In this document: one piece after another, positions 48,404-60,764 of the stretch
How the letters are laid out: each line of letters opens with the position of its first letter
Position numbering within the stretch: position 1 is the first letter of the stretch
From: Sphagnum compactum
Taxonomy: Eukaryota; Bryophyta; Sphagnopsida; Sphagnales
Assembly: GCA_965153455.1 (NCBI GenBank)
Contig: OZ234495.1
Location: 1,860,001 to 1,924,000 of the forward strand
DNA length: 64,000 bases
Reading direction: 5' to 3'
Notes under the pieces: generated by a model
Seen by the model: only the letters and a program-made list of their open reading frames with translations
What the model was told of the DNA's origin: nothing
Databases searched by the model: none
Program-made: the position numbers and the translations under genes

Positions 48404-50050
48404 TTAACATGCACTCCTTGCTTCTGTAGTAGTCATACATTTTTCACACAACATTGCCGCCTCCGTATAATGTTGTAGTGTTGACCGCTTCATCCCTGCA
48501 GTCGCAATTATGAGGTATGATTGCAAACCCACTCTAAACATAGTAGTTAGAAAATTGTTTGTGGTTGGTATTTGTAAACCATGAGCGAGCTTCTGAATCT
48601 GCTCCTCATAAACCTCCACCCTTTCAGTCTCCTCCTACTTCATGTTTTTCAGCTCCATGTATATTTGCTCATCATTTTGAGTATTCTGGTGATGTTTGCA
48701 AAATGCTTGTGTAAGTTTCAAAAAAATACAATAAGGAAATTTTGACATGTAATTATGGCACTAGTTTATTGTTGTATTTCTTAGCGTATAGCTAAACGCA
48801 TTGATGATATACTTTTCAAAAGTTTTTACATTTGCTTTTACAACAGAATTGAACACTTTAACATGAGTATCTGGATCAACATCTTTTTTGAAAAGGATAT
48901 TTAAGAGCTACCCTGTTTGGCCTAACATAAATGGCCATCTCTGTGATCAAGAATTGGTGCAAGTACAGCAAATGGTTATTGGTATCCTCCTTTTGAATTT
49001 TGTACTTTCTGGCAGCCATTGAGTTCATTAGTGGTCGATCTGTAGTCCTATTCACATGAATAGTTGTTATCAAATTAATAAACACCATTTGAGGTGTGCG
49101 AACAACTCTAGTAGTAGCTGCTGGTAGTGTCGAACTTTGACTGAAATTCCTTACTACTGAAACTCCACTTGATCCACTACCTAATTTTGCTATAGATCTA
49201 ATTAATATTCCCCTTCTAATAACATCTATGTTAGGCATAACAATTGTTTCCACTTTTGTGGTTATTATACCTGCATCAAGTGATTAAATAACTCCTACTC
49301 CAACATGTTGTTTCTTGGTTTCAACAATAATCGCTTCTGACACTATTGGTGGAGCTGTGTTGACACAAGATCGATGATGTTCCAATTTGTGGTTACCCAT
49401 TAGTATCCACTGTGGTGCAGTATGTGGATGTGAATACCCTTCTGTTTCTCTGCTCCTAGTCTGAATAGATGGACAAATTTGTCAACTCTTTGGTCCCAAT
49501 TGGCTTCCCAATTCCATGCCTCTAAATCTATTATGGACTATAGGAATTCTTGATTCCTATTCTTGTGGTTGATCCATTAATGTTCCTACCACATTCTATA
49601 ACTCCACATGCCTAGCAATACCTGCTCTGATGTGAAAAGGCACAAAAGGACAATCCATGATTACATGTCTTTCTTCCTCACAAAATGCACAGACCTTTGA
49701 AGGTAACCTTATCATTTCCAAATCCACATATTCATGATCCCATGTTTCGGTTGTGTACCTTTTTTGATCCAACTCTGGATTCCCTTGATGTAAGTATGAT
49801 TGTGGTACTTCATCCAACGCATTCACCTATGCTTATGTATACTTAGATGATCTTGGGTAATTTTCCTTAGTCTCCTCAAACACATCAACATTGGTGTTTT
49901 CATCCACCTCCCAGTGTTCCATTGGTTCGTAATAATATGGAGATATAGATTGATACGTAAACCTGGGTTGTATACCTCCTGTACAATCCCTCCCTCGGCT
50001 AGTCACTAACTTTGGACTTGAGATTTCTTACAGTTGATCAAGTACTATAG
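48404..50050 (-). pseudogene. Gypsy gag with an N-terminal zinc knuckle
   Basis: On the minus strand the first recognisable block (49596-49826) has CAFCEEERHVIMDC, a perfect Cys-X2-Cys-X4-His-X4-Cys zinc knuckle. It is followed by a long Pro/Gln/Thr-rich linker and a basic block (48876-49253). A capsid-like block at 48404-48619 follows, with EVYEEQIQKLAHGLQIP, FLTTMFRVGLQSYL and AAMLCEKCMTT resembling the retrotransposon gag family. Stops separate the blocks, several at likely Gln codons. The knuckle thus comes before the capsid-like part, opposite to the usual order. Confidence 0.7.
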
Positions 50051-50399
50051 AAGTCTTTGTTCCATCTTGATATCTACAACTCTAAACCACATATTGTAGC
50101 CAAGAAGTATTTTGCATCCACTCATTCGAATGAGTAGTCAACTATGATGCACCTCCAAATCCTTGAAAGACTCAAATGTGGGTTTCAAAATGAAGACAAC
50201 GAAAGATAAAAAAGTTGGGGTACGCTCCCTAGCTCGTAGCACTTCGAGGGTAAGAAATGCATGCTGGAGCTTTAGGATGGGGACTAAGACGAGTGACAAG
50301 TGAATCAATTATTCATATGAACCTACACAAACCAAACAATAAATTAGTTAGTGCATAGTTAGAGCATTTTTGGTGCACAGACGAGCCATGGGCATACAC

Positions 50400-51057
50400 G
50401 GATTCACAAAACTCACCACAGCCCAAACTTGGGGGAAGCCACCACCTTCCCCCTTATAGTATTATCTGTGATTAGTTATGGGGGCTGCATCCAAATGTCA
50501 TTTTACTCGGGATTCCCAAATCGGGAGTCTTAAAATTCTTGAAATTGGGACTCCCGCCACTTTGGGGGCCCATAATTTCTTGTGCAGACCTCTAATTGAA
50601 GTGAGGTCTAAAGAAAAGTTATAACCTTGATCAAAAACTTTCCCAAGATATGTGGCACGCCACCTGTATGCACGTAATTCAAAGTGATTATCAATTTTTA
50701 GAGGTCAGAGTCAAATTGACATTTTAACTCGCAGCCCTTCCTTCGGCCATAACTTGTGTTTTAATACTCACATGGATCATGCAAGCCCATTTTAGACATT
50801 TACGTCACAACAGCTTTTCAACGGTATAAAGAATACCTTAATCCAATGAATTTTGACCCTTGAAATCACTCTCTAAACATTTGGGACTTTATAGGGACTC
50901 CAACTCCCAAAGTGGGAGTCCACTTGGGAGTGTGTGGGCTCATTCCCTCACTCTCTCGCATTCCCAGGAATGTGAATGTGACTCCCAAGTTGCATTCTTG
51001 ACTTGCATCTTTTCATGCCTTTGCTTTGGTCACGAGCCCAAGGCTAGGGTCGTGACA
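50400..51057 (-). repeat. Possible 5' LTR of the gypsy relic
   Basis: It starts on the minus strand with TGTCACGACCC (51047-51057), a common style of plant LTR start, and lies directly upstream of gag. It contains repeated GGGACTCC/GGGAGTCC words in both orientations (50500-50570, 50885-50990). No second copy was found at the other end of the relic and the inner boundary is a guess, so this is tentative. Confidence 0.35.
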
Positions 51058-51059
51058 AA

Positions 51060-52840
51060 CTACATCTCTCTTTGTGAAAATCATCGTCTGGAATTGTGCT
51101 TTCTCTAAAGACCCCTAGTCCATACGTCTTGCCATACCATTTCTTGTGGTAGAAACAACCTATGCCCCACAAGCCTTTCTTCTGTTCTCAAAACTCGTTT
51201 GTCCAACATTAGATTCTAATATGGGGTTTCTGAAAGCCGTGCATACTCCTCTCCATTTTCAAATTCTTTTTTGTTCGATTTTCAATAATTTGCCAATTTG
51301 CCTCCAAGTCTAATTGTTGTTGTAAACTCGGGGTCACCATTCGATTTATCTTATTTCATAATTATTTGTCTTCAAAGTTTATAGATCATTTTGTAGTCCT
51401 TATGACATCAACCACGTAGACCTTTAATACTTTCTAACATACCTTTTAAAATTTTGAATTGAAAAAAAACAACATTATTCGTATGAACACTCTCATCTAT
51501 AGTATACAACAAAATTTGTAAAAAAACCTTCCCAATACTGAAGGAAAGAAAAAAACAATTCCCCACAAAATGGTTGCCAATTGGTATAAGTGAAATTTAA
51601 ATTCCTGAAGAATATTTCACACTACTATAACAACATATTTGCATTTCACATGCATATGTTCACTATTCATGTCTTAAATTGCAACAAACTTAACACTACC
51701 ATTCATTCGAACATCAGATTCATGGTTATTGCAATAACCAGAATCTGCACTTCAGAATACATTATAAAAAACTCCATAAACAAGATTACAATTCATTTCA
51801 TCATAATTTAATACTACAAAAAATTCACACAAAAAATGAATATAGAGTTCATTATAGAAGTTTGTGCTTCTTTATATTACTGAAAACATGAATCCAAATT
51901 ACAGCATAATCCCATGTTTTCTTGAAAAAAATCCAAAACAACACTTAAAATTTGTGTTATATCAAAACAAAGTGTGTGGTTTTCTATTACAAATACCGAT
52001 AGCTTTTACTTTTTTCTAAACTTCGTGTCTCATTTTCTCCCTTTCTTGTTCTCCAGAGATCTAACCTTTTGAACTATCCCGAGTCACATCATCATGATCA
52101 AAACAACAAGAATTCAAAATTCAAACTAACAAAATTCCCTAATCAATCCCTATCCTAACTACCTTGTTCATACAAAATCACATATTCATCCTACCCCCTT
52201 AACAACTCTACTTGAAGAATGTTACCAAAGGTAGCTGTTGATCGTTTGTAATAGATGCATATATGAATTATCAAAAGTGATGTGTTTTGGATTTTTTGAT
52301 TTTATAAAATGAACTAGTTTTGTCAAGGAATCATGATGTCACGTGTGATTATTTTTGAAATTTGAATAATACTAGGATTTTCATTGAACAAAATTAGAAT
52401 TTCACAAGTTTTGGTTCACTTGCATTGATATTATGATTTTCCTTATGCACATGTTAAAGGCATAAATAATGAAATATATCACAAAATTTCATGTCCCCAA
52501 AATATTTCCTTGCCAATATTTTGACAAGTTAAAAAATCCATGTCCATGTCAAAATACAAAATGCTCTAATAAAAGGTAATACACATCAAATAATGGAATA
52601 AAATCAATAAATATTCATTTGAATCAGTATTATTGATGCAAATGGAAAACTTCTATAATATATATATATTTAAAAAATCAATGTCAAGATTTTTGTGAGA
52701 AAAATATAAGAAAATTTGTTGAATTTACATTTGAAATTCAAAATTTTCTTTAATTTTCCCAATTTTTATGTCCAAGAAAAAGAAATTTCACCCATAAAAA
52801 CATTAAAAATTTGTATTTTTAGTTGCCATAGTTTAATCAT
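51060..52840. other. Gene-free AT-rich stretch
   Basis: Only short broken frames (largest 73 codons at 51590-51811), none recognisable. A short (TA)n run lies near 52655-52670. Confidence 0.5.
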
Positions 52841-52845
52841 TAGTT

Positions 52846-55017
52846 CACTACTAGGAATCTTGTCCATTTCAACCTTTGTGTTTACAACTTTTGTCCAAAT
52901 CAACCATTTTTGTGACTATAGATATGATTGTTCTTTGTGGCTCTTCATAAAAACGACTTGTAATTACATAAACCACTACAAAGTGATTTATAATTGCATA
53001 TGCAACTTATACTTGTGACTAATGTTGATTTGGATGAAAATGAAAATGAAAAATACATTTATATCATTCATTTTAATGGCATCCCAAAATAGATGAAAAT
53101 GTAGTTTCTATAACTTGAAAGGTGGTTCATAGGCCATTGGACACCATGTGGCATCTTTTCAACTTGATTTGCAAGTATAAATCCTAGTTGCAAATGCACA
53201 TGTAACTAAATGTGAAAAAAAAAAAAATAGCCAATGAAATTGTTGGATTTAGTGATCTAATTGTTTTCCTTTAACTTTCTTCAATGAACTGACCATTAAA
53301 TGTGTAATATGGTTTGGTGGGGTGGTGAAAATTTCAAAGGACCCATGGTAATTAATGGTAGAAATAGGGCTAGGTAGTCGGTAATATGTATGTGGCTAAG
53401 TAATAAGTATTTTATCATGTCATAATGTTTGATATGTCATAATTTTTTTAATTGATTAATTAGGTAAGCTAAATAATAGGTAGTAGGTATTAGGTATTAG
53501 GTAATATGTAAGCAAGCTCTTTAGTAATAGCTACTTCATTGTGTTGAATGCAATAATGTTATGATTAATTAATTAATTAGGTATTCAATGTAATTCATTT
53601 ATTGATAAGCTAGGTAATAAAAGAAATTTAGACCCATTTATAAACATTATATAGTGAATACATTATATATCATACATTCAAAAAAAATTGATGCAATTAT
53701 GATCTATTACAAGCAAGATTGTATAATATAATTTCTTATATATCAAATAAAGGCTTGAGATGTGAAAATACATAATTTATTTTTACATAAAATTTTATCA
53801 TATTTTAAAGTGAAACTTGAAATATCATATGTGTAAACATATGTAAAATTTATAGTTCCATCAATTCAATTAATTATATGGAATTAATTAATATTTAGAA
53901 ATTAAAATTGATATCTAGATTAACCTTTTACGTCAAAATAATATGGCTAATATAAAATCTTTTATTATATTTCTACTATAATTTATTTATGAAACATTTA
54001 TAAATATTGTATGTGAATACATTATATATCGCACATTTAAACTAAATTTTATTGGTAAGATTATGATGTATCAAAAGGAAAATTATAAAATATAATTTTT
54101 AAAATCAGTGAAGGTTTTAAATATGAAAATTATTTGTTTATTATTATATTATCCATTTATAAATCATGTGATTGAATTTTGCACGAACCGGTCATTGAAA
54201 TTGTATTCAATAACGAAATTCAAATTTTTTTTCTGAATCAATTTATATTTTTAAGAAGAAAAAACTATATTTGTGTACATTATTGAAACAACTTTAAGTT
54301 TAAATTTTAGTATTGTCATTTGGACAAAATCTTAATAAGATATCAAAAATCAAAAATTATGTTTTGTGCAATGTTTTAAACGAAATAAGCTACATAGAGT
54401 GCATCTACCATTTTGTCACAACAGGTGGGGTGGCTTGGTGGTAAAAGAGTTGATCTCCATCCTTAAGGGCTCAAGGATCAATTGTCACAATTGGCATGGG
54501 TTGTGGTCAAGTGTGGGATGTTGACCCAATATTCTTTCCTTACTTAGTTTACTTATGCTAGGTACTTATTAGGTGAGCTTAGGTAGGCATAATTGGTGGC
54601 CTACCTAACAACCTAAATTAGCTTTGAACCTAAGCTATGTAATGACATGTGTCAACATGGTATTGGTCGAATTGAATAAAATTAGCAATAATATAAATAT
54701 ACATATTTTAAAATATTATTTAAATATCTATATAATAAATATTTAGATAAATATAAATGATGCAATTATATTACGTAGTCATAAAATTAGTTGCAAAATG
54801 ATGATGCCACATAAGTTGGTTTGGATGAATACAAAGTTCATGTAAGTCGCATATTTATGCAATTGCCATTACAACTCAGTGCCATGTATTGTCTTTTGTG
54901 ATTAAAATTTTATGCAACTTATCCAAAGTGATTATGCCTTATTGCAAGTGGAATGTGATAATCATGATTAAAAACTAGTTGTTAATCCAATTGTTTATTT
55001 GCAAATTCCTTGTAGTG
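52846..55017. mobile_element. Non-autonomous CACTA transposon 2, 2172 bp
   Basis: The left end is CACTACTAGGAATC and the right end, on the other strand, CACTACAAGGAATTTGC, an inverted match over CACTAC-(T/A)-AGGAAT. GTT flanks both sides (52843-52845 and 55018-55020). Subterminal words such as TTGCAACT, TGTGACTA and GTCGCAT recur. The interior has an AT-rich block and GGTA-type runs (53360-53530, 54540-54610) and no transposase. The right end is clearly related to 55697-56010 inverted. Frames such as 52716-53018 cross its border and are not genes. Confidence 0.88.
54418..54550 (+). mobile_element. tRNA-derived SINE-like sequence
   Basis: GTGGGGTGGCTTGGTGGTAA resembles the pol III A box of tRNA-derived SINEs. 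About 45 bases on, GGGCTCAAGGATCAATTG is a degraded B box. TGTGGGATGTTGACCC follows. It differs from the surrounding AT-rich CACTA interior in composition. Termini and a target duplication were not defined, so a chance resemblance is possible. Confidence 0.4.
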
Positions 55018-55020
55018 GTT

Positions 55021-55690
55021 CTAGTGCAACGATTGAAATCTTTAGTGACCAAAATAGGTTTAGTCACTAACTACTTGTAAAGATCGAATTATTTTTAGTC
55101 CTTGGGTGTTTATGGTGACTAAAATTATTTCAATTATTGGTGCTTGTGGTAACCAAAATGATTTTAATCATTGGGTGCATTTGGTGACCAAACGTCGTTT
55201 CATTTGCCATAATGTTTAAGGTGACTAAACAATACAAGTTTCGATTGCCCTAACCCTGCCTGGGTAGCTTGATCTTGGCATTGACATACGTTGACCCTTA
55301 TTTTGACATGATGTTGGGCATCACATGTGTCCAAATGAACACATGACATCTTGATGGATGCCTAGACACTATGACAACCCTTCAACTACCCTCTTGTCTA
55401 TTAACCTAAGATCAAAATCCCCATGTTGCAATCTTGATGTCTATGGGTATTTTTGTTCCATTATTGTTTGTGATAATTGTTTTCAAGAGTAACTTGGTAG
55501 CAAGTTTTCACTAAGAAATGAAACTTGCTACTCTTTTGTTGTTTTGATTCTTTATTTTTTATAAACATGATAAACACAAAGTTCATTCTCCTCCTCGTTG
55601 GAACATTCTACTTGGGATTCATTTTCTCACCATTGAAAATGATACTAGCAGGTGGTATTTACCCCTTAGTTGTCTAGGGATCCTTCCATA
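55021..55690. other. Gene-free stretch
   Basis: 55030-55215 contains four loose repeats of TGGTGACTAAA-like words about 50 bp apart. Nothing else was recognised. Confidence 0.45.
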
Positions 55691-55696
55691 TTGTCA

Positions 55697-56262
55697 TTAT
55701 AGTACAATAAATATGCAAATCAACAATTAAATTTACAATTGATTTTTAATCATAAATGACACATGTGATTTGTTATAGTGTCTAATCACCTTGGACAAGT
55801 CACATAGAATTTCAATTGCAAAAGACAATATGTGGCACTTAATTGAAAAGATAATCACATCAATATTTGACTAACACCAACTTTTCATCCGTACGACATG
55901 GCATCATTATTTGCAACTTGTTGTCACATCTAAAATGTGTAGTCACATATATCTATGTGGCATGACCATTTGCAATTCACTTTATGGCTAAAATGGGTAG
56001 TCACATATGACAAAGAGTTAGGATGTATATACATGGAAAAACATTAGGCATTATATTTGAATAAAGATTGTCCAATAGATGATGTACACATGGCAATAAA
56101 TTAAAAAATTGTTTTTTAGAATAACAAATAGTATAATCATGACAACTACTTAGTATAGTTTTGGCTAAGTTAGGGTAGGCAACTATCTTAATGTAAGTTA
56201 GATTAGAATATGCAACTTAGCATAAGCTAAGTACATAAATAGATAGGTAGGTAGGTAAGATC
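55697..56262 (+). mobile_element. Partial CACTA element of the same family as element 2
   Basis: From TAGTACAATAAATATGCAAAT onward this aligns with the complement of the right end of element 2: words ACAATT, TTTTTAATCAT, TAATCAC, TTGGA(C/T)AAGT, AAAAGACAATA and TGGCACT in the same order. The terminal CACTAC is degraded. It then has ACACATGGC (56087-56095) and an AGGTAGGTAGG run (56238-56256), as in element 1. No second end was found, so it is taken as truncated. Confidence 0.6.
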
Positions 56263-56754
56263 CCAAATTTATTTCATTGGTACAAGCTTTTTTTATTGGC
56301 TCATCCGATATGGTTCATGCATTTTGAATGTTTAAAGTGCAAACTATGATAAATCCATTCTTTCACCTTAATATATACTTTACAAAATTGAACTTGTTGA
56401 CAAATGATATGAGATAAATCCTAATGAAAGAGAATCACAATATAATATAACTCTAAGGTAAACAAACCAACCACCATACATTTAAGGATTCAAAGGAGGC
56501 TGAATCCTCACACATCTCTACTTTGCTTTTGATGTTTCAAGAACAATTATAGCCTTCCACCTAATGCTTCTAATGCCACAAAAAAAGCTCAATTAGGTCA
56601 AGGAATGAGAAAAATATGAGTTGTTTCAATTAAAAGGGTTTATGTTCTATGATAGGCCTATTAAAACAGTTTTGAATTTCAAGGTTAAATTTTTTTATTG
56701 TTGTTCCATATCCTTTGGAGTATACAGAAATTTTGTAAGTCCCTAGTTGACGCA

Positions 56755-57300
56755 CCCATAGGTTTTTATATCATTCAAAACAGACTAAAAATGAGGAAGA
56801 TATAAATAAAGTTTGAAACTAAAAAGGGTATAGATATTAGACGGATACCATTGAAAGAGGGGATAGGGGGTGAAAGCAGGCCCAAAGACAGGGTGAAGAG
56901 ATGGCGACTTTACAGATAACTCTATTATTCTCACAAGACTTGATTTAATTAAGAATATGAGCAGCAGCGAAGGTGTCAGTAAGGCAAATTCAAAACTGGG
57001 GGGTGAATCTCCTGAGGACCACTCTAAGTCAGAGAACCGGTTTGGTCCTTCCCTTTCTTGCTGTGTACTGTTTCATCCTGACTTCTGATTTCGTCCTCAG
57101 TTCTGGCAAAATTGGGGCTGATCAGTACCCTCCGTTTGGGTACTGTACAGAGACCTCTAATCCATTTGTGGAAGAGACTCCTATGCGCAACGGGCATATA
57201 CCTAACTTACATACTTGGGTCAAAAACAGCACTTGGGTCATGAAGGGCAGTGTTTTCCTTTTGGGAGAATTTTTGCCACTTGGCAATGAAACAAAATCCA
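56755..57300. repeat. Dispersed repeat family R1, copy B
   Basis: It shares blocks with 2216-3085, the first one inverted. The open frame of 113 codons here starts at an alternative codon and is repeat sequence. Confidence 0.5.
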
Positions 57301-57475
57301 GTGCAACTCGTTGAAATGAAAAAACTGCACCAAAGTCACCACATTTCAAAGAAATAATTCCCAAGATCACCATATTTAGAGAGTAAGTTTCAGCAGGTTG
57401 GTTGCCAAAATGTAGCATGATTCTTTACAAAATTGGACTTTCCTACCTGACCTGTAGCCAAATGCCTTGTGTGCC
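57290..57475 (+). repeat. Dispersed short repeat family R3, copy 4
   Basis: Words CAAAGTCACCA, TTTCAGCAGGTTGGTTGCCAA, ATGTAGCATGATTCTT and CTGACCTGTAGCCAAAT match copy 5 at 58640-58900 in order. Confidence 0.6.
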
Positions 57476-57516
57476 TGATTGCCAGTATGGCTACATCACA
57501 AAACTCAAAGAAAAGA

Positions 57517-57735
57517 CCAGTGTTGTCCGGTTCTTTGATTTTTCAAACAACCGCTGGTTCTACATATTTTTATAAAAAATCAAAAATCAAAGAAATCAGA
57601 AACAAAGAACCAACTGGTTCTGGGTATTTCCAACCCCTCCGAAGACCCGTCAGTTTTCATGAAAGAGTCGCCAGTTCTTTCCTGGTTCTTTGATTAAATT
57701 TTTTTTGGGCCAGGCCAGTTCTGGGGGTGGGTACC
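57517..57735 (-). mobile_element. Diverged relative of the hAT-like element at 36680
   Basis: It begins CCAGTGTTGTCCGGTTCTTTG, matching the complement of the right end at 36909, and ends near GGGTGGGTACCAC, matching the other end, but the terminal CAACACTGG there is lost. The GGTTCTTTG-rich interior matches. Confidence 0.45.
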
Positions 57736-58639
57736 ACAAAAAAGATTATTTGCTGGGTCAGTTCCAGGCGCGAGGGTTTCACAAAATGGGAACCAACAAT
57801 GATATACCTACCAATATATATCTGGTCTGAAAACCGCAAAGAACTGGAACTGCCCTGAAAGAAAGAATCCCCGCACACAGTGAAAAACACCCGGGTCAAA
57901 ATTAAGCTTGTATCTGTGAGGTATCCTTCCATGTAATTGCAGGGAATGTTGGGCTGCTGTTGTTGTTGCAGAATGTTGCAGAATATTATTTAGGACTAGC
58001 CTACTTACATGTGCAAAATTGCGTATTGATGTGTCAACAAGCCATGTCTCTTATCCGTCCAAAGCTTCCTTTTTATTAGGACTAAGCTCAGGCATTAAAG
58101 AGATTCAGCAGATGGTGTGCCATGCTTTCTTCACCAGGATCTAACTTTGAAGGACTCAAACACAACAATCTTTGACTACTGGTATGCCTACTACCACCAC
58201 CACCCTATGTCAGTGCTGTTGTCAAATTTCTTGTTTGACTTACGTTACCGGACTATAGACTGAATCAGAAGAAGAAGATTGTTCAGGAAACAATCAGTTT
58301 CAGATTTGCGCCATCAATTCTATTTGTATTAATGTATGTAAACTAAAACTAGAGAATCAAGTTTCAAGGATTTCTAAATTAGTCTCTGGCAATTTGAATA
58401 GCAGGTTGCTCCCAGTTTTAACAATGTTATATAACCACACAATTCATCATGGAGCAAATCGGCAGCTGGCCCTATCTTTTCAAAAGTCTATGGCACTACT
58501 GATTCAGATGGGCCGACCTTTGAAAATGTCCATGGCCCAGACTGCCATGACCTATGCATTATGCTTCTTCAGACATGACGCCTGTTCACCAGCAGTTTGT
58601 TTTCTTTTTGTGGCCAATGTTCACTACCTGACTACACAA

Positions 58640-58900
58640 AAAAAATAAAATTCAGTGCAACTCATACACAGGATTTTTACGAAAAAAGTGCCAAAGTCAT
58701 CAGATTTCGAGGAATTTTGCTTTCTGAAATCAGCATGTTTAAACAATGAGTTCCAGCAGGTCACCAAAACATAGCAGGATTCTTCAATTTTTCTTCATTC
58801 CTTTCTGACTTGTAGCAAATTTGGCTAAATCATCTCGCCAAAACATTAGAAAATTCTTTAAAAAAATCCTGCTGTTCACCAGGTTTTTTGCCTTCACATC
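58640..58900 (+). repeat. Dispersed short repeat family R3, copy 5
   Basis: It contains GTGCCAAAGTCATCAGATTT, CCAGCAGGTCACCAAAACAT, CTTGTAGCAAATTTGGCTAA and ends near ATCATCTCGCC. Parallel to copies 2 and 4. Confidence 0.6.
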
Positions 58901-58904
58901 TGTG

Positions 58905-59885
58905 CTAACTAAGATTCCTTTCTCTGTTGAGCTGCTGCTTACTGTGAAAGCAGGGAGAGCTTGACAAGATTTTTTTTAAAAATCCTTATATGTATAACCA
59001 TCTGCGAGAGTCTGCATTATCAGTTTGGGCGCTGGTCAGGAGCTATTATAATATTTTGTGTAAGAATTGCATCGAGGCTAATCATAATGACCCAAAAAAC
59101 ATTTTTTTTGGGTTGTCTCGGTAGTAGGATCAATAGTATAATATCTTGGAGGAATACTGACACTGCAATTTGATTCTTGGCCAAACACACCAGTGCAGAC
59201 TCCAGTGCTGCTGATCACTGATTAACCTTACCTGCATAACTTGTAGCCCTGGCAAACCTGGTAGAATCAACAGCATTCACAGTTTTGAAAAGCTACAACA
59301 ACAGGTTGACTAGCAACACCACTGGAATACTTAGTACAAGTACAGATAGAACGTGAATCACACATCCCGGAGATCTTATAGCTGACTATTAACAAAGCTA
59401 CAATGGCTCAAGAGATTTGACTACAGTACTATGACTTAGACTGAGTGCCTTCTAAGAGTCGACAAATCTGACTGAATGTTTTCATCGGTAAGGCTATAAT
59501 ATGTGTTGTGATTGTATCAAGGTTGCTGCTCTAGATCCTAATCAAAAAATTTCCTGAAGCCGTTATGCCAAAGAACCAACTCTCAACATAAATTCTGAAT
59601 TCTAGGTGAATAGTTTGTCAGAAGGATTTTTTTAAAGGAGCTAGAATAATGGACTTTGAATATAAGTCAGCTCTGAATATAAAAGGAAGTGGGGGACAAT
59701 ATTGTTTTCTTTTGATATCTGACCCACTCCACATGCTGAGCGAGGTTTATGCACACAATAACCCACAGCTCTAAAGAGTTTCCCGAAAAAATTACTCATA
59801 GGTGAGGAGAGCTGAGCTGTGTTGCCTAGCGAGAGTGGACTCTGAAATCTAAATGTTTGCTCACCTTATAAACTTGGAGATCTTG
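58905..59885. other. Gene-free stretch
   Basis: No recognisable protein or repeat was found between the R3 copy and the hairpin. Confidence 0.45.
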
Positions 59886-59888
59886 CGC

Positions 59889-59951
59889 CATGAAGTGACC
59901 ATCCTTAGTGTAACCTCAAGATGAGGTTACACTAAGGATGGTCACTTCATG
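59889..59951. repeat. Perfect 30 bp hairpin with 3 nt loop
   Basis: Arm 59889-59918 starts CATGAAGTGACC and ends GTAACCTCA. The reverse complement is exact at 59922-59951, with loop AGA. Pairing stops abruptly at both outer ends. It is too perfect for chance, and the tight loop points to a palindromic duplication or foldback event. Confidence 0.95.
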
Positions 59952-60559
59952 TGGTCACTCTTTGTATATTTCCTGAAATGGAGATAAAGAGGTATTTTTT
60001 GGTATGCTATCAAATAATGAAATATTTTCAAAATATTTTGTTAAAATTAAAAATATTTAAACTATATTCTAAGTATATATTCATAATGAATTCTAAGCAC
60101 CCTATTTACATTTCAGTAAATTATATATTTTACTTCCTAATGAATTACCTTTACACCTTTATTTTTTTTCTGTGCCATTTCAAAAAATAGAAATGACTTC
60201 CCAAGAGTAGCGCCGCCCTTTTCCACCCCTTTTAAAAAGAAGCCAATATCCCTCATGGGGCCAAGGAAGAGGTTCTGAAAACCCATAAAATTGGTCAAAT
60301 TTTTTTTTTCAGTTGTGTTTTTCTGGCCTTCTAAAAATTGTACTCAAAATTCTCTTTCCCTCTCCAGTTATAGAAGCAGAGGCCACCATATCTTGAACTA
60401 AAAAGTACAAGTTGCCTCAGCAAGGGTGGGAAACACCAGGTGCACTTAAGTCTTGCAGTTTGGATGTGTACCAGGATTGTATGAACATATGAACTACAAA
60501 ACCTAATGTACACCCAATACCGTATCTCGACAACCTCATGACCTTCAATTAGGTTGGAT

Positions 60560-60760
60560 TATTGGTGCCTTGGCTACCCATTTTTTACTTTCCAGATTTC
60601 AGTGTTTTCTTAAAGAATTTTTGTTTGTAGCCAATAGTAGTGATCATCCATAGAAGATGTAGAAAAAGTGGCAATCATCCTAAAGAAGATTTAGCCAACT
60701 CTGGAGACAAACCAGATTTGAAGTATGAAGTCAGATAGGTGAAATGTGTTCTTTGATTAG
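60560..60760 (-). repeat. Dispersed short repeat family R3, copy 6
   Basis: TTTGTTTGTAGCCAATAG, GATCATCC, GATGTAGAAAAAGTGGCAAT and GATTTAGCCAACTC mirror copy 2 on the other strand. Confidence 0.6.
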
Positions 60761-60764
60761 GATT

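Larger units (their letters stand above)
39960..51057 (-). mobile_element. Decayed Ty3/gypsy retrotransposon relic with a nested CACTA element
   Basis: Read on the minus strand, the order is an LTR-like segment, zinc knuckle, capsid-like gag, protease, reverse transcriptase, RNase H, integrase and a 3' region, which is the Ty3/gypsy pol order. Every domain is interrupted by stops or frameshifts. The coding part is about 7.3 kb without the 2.74 kb CACTA insertion. A matching LTR at the 39-40 kb side was not found, so that end may be deleted. The DGGSGVNIV protease and QGNGQAE integrase wording suggests a non-chromovirus lineage, which is inference. Confidence 0.85.
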
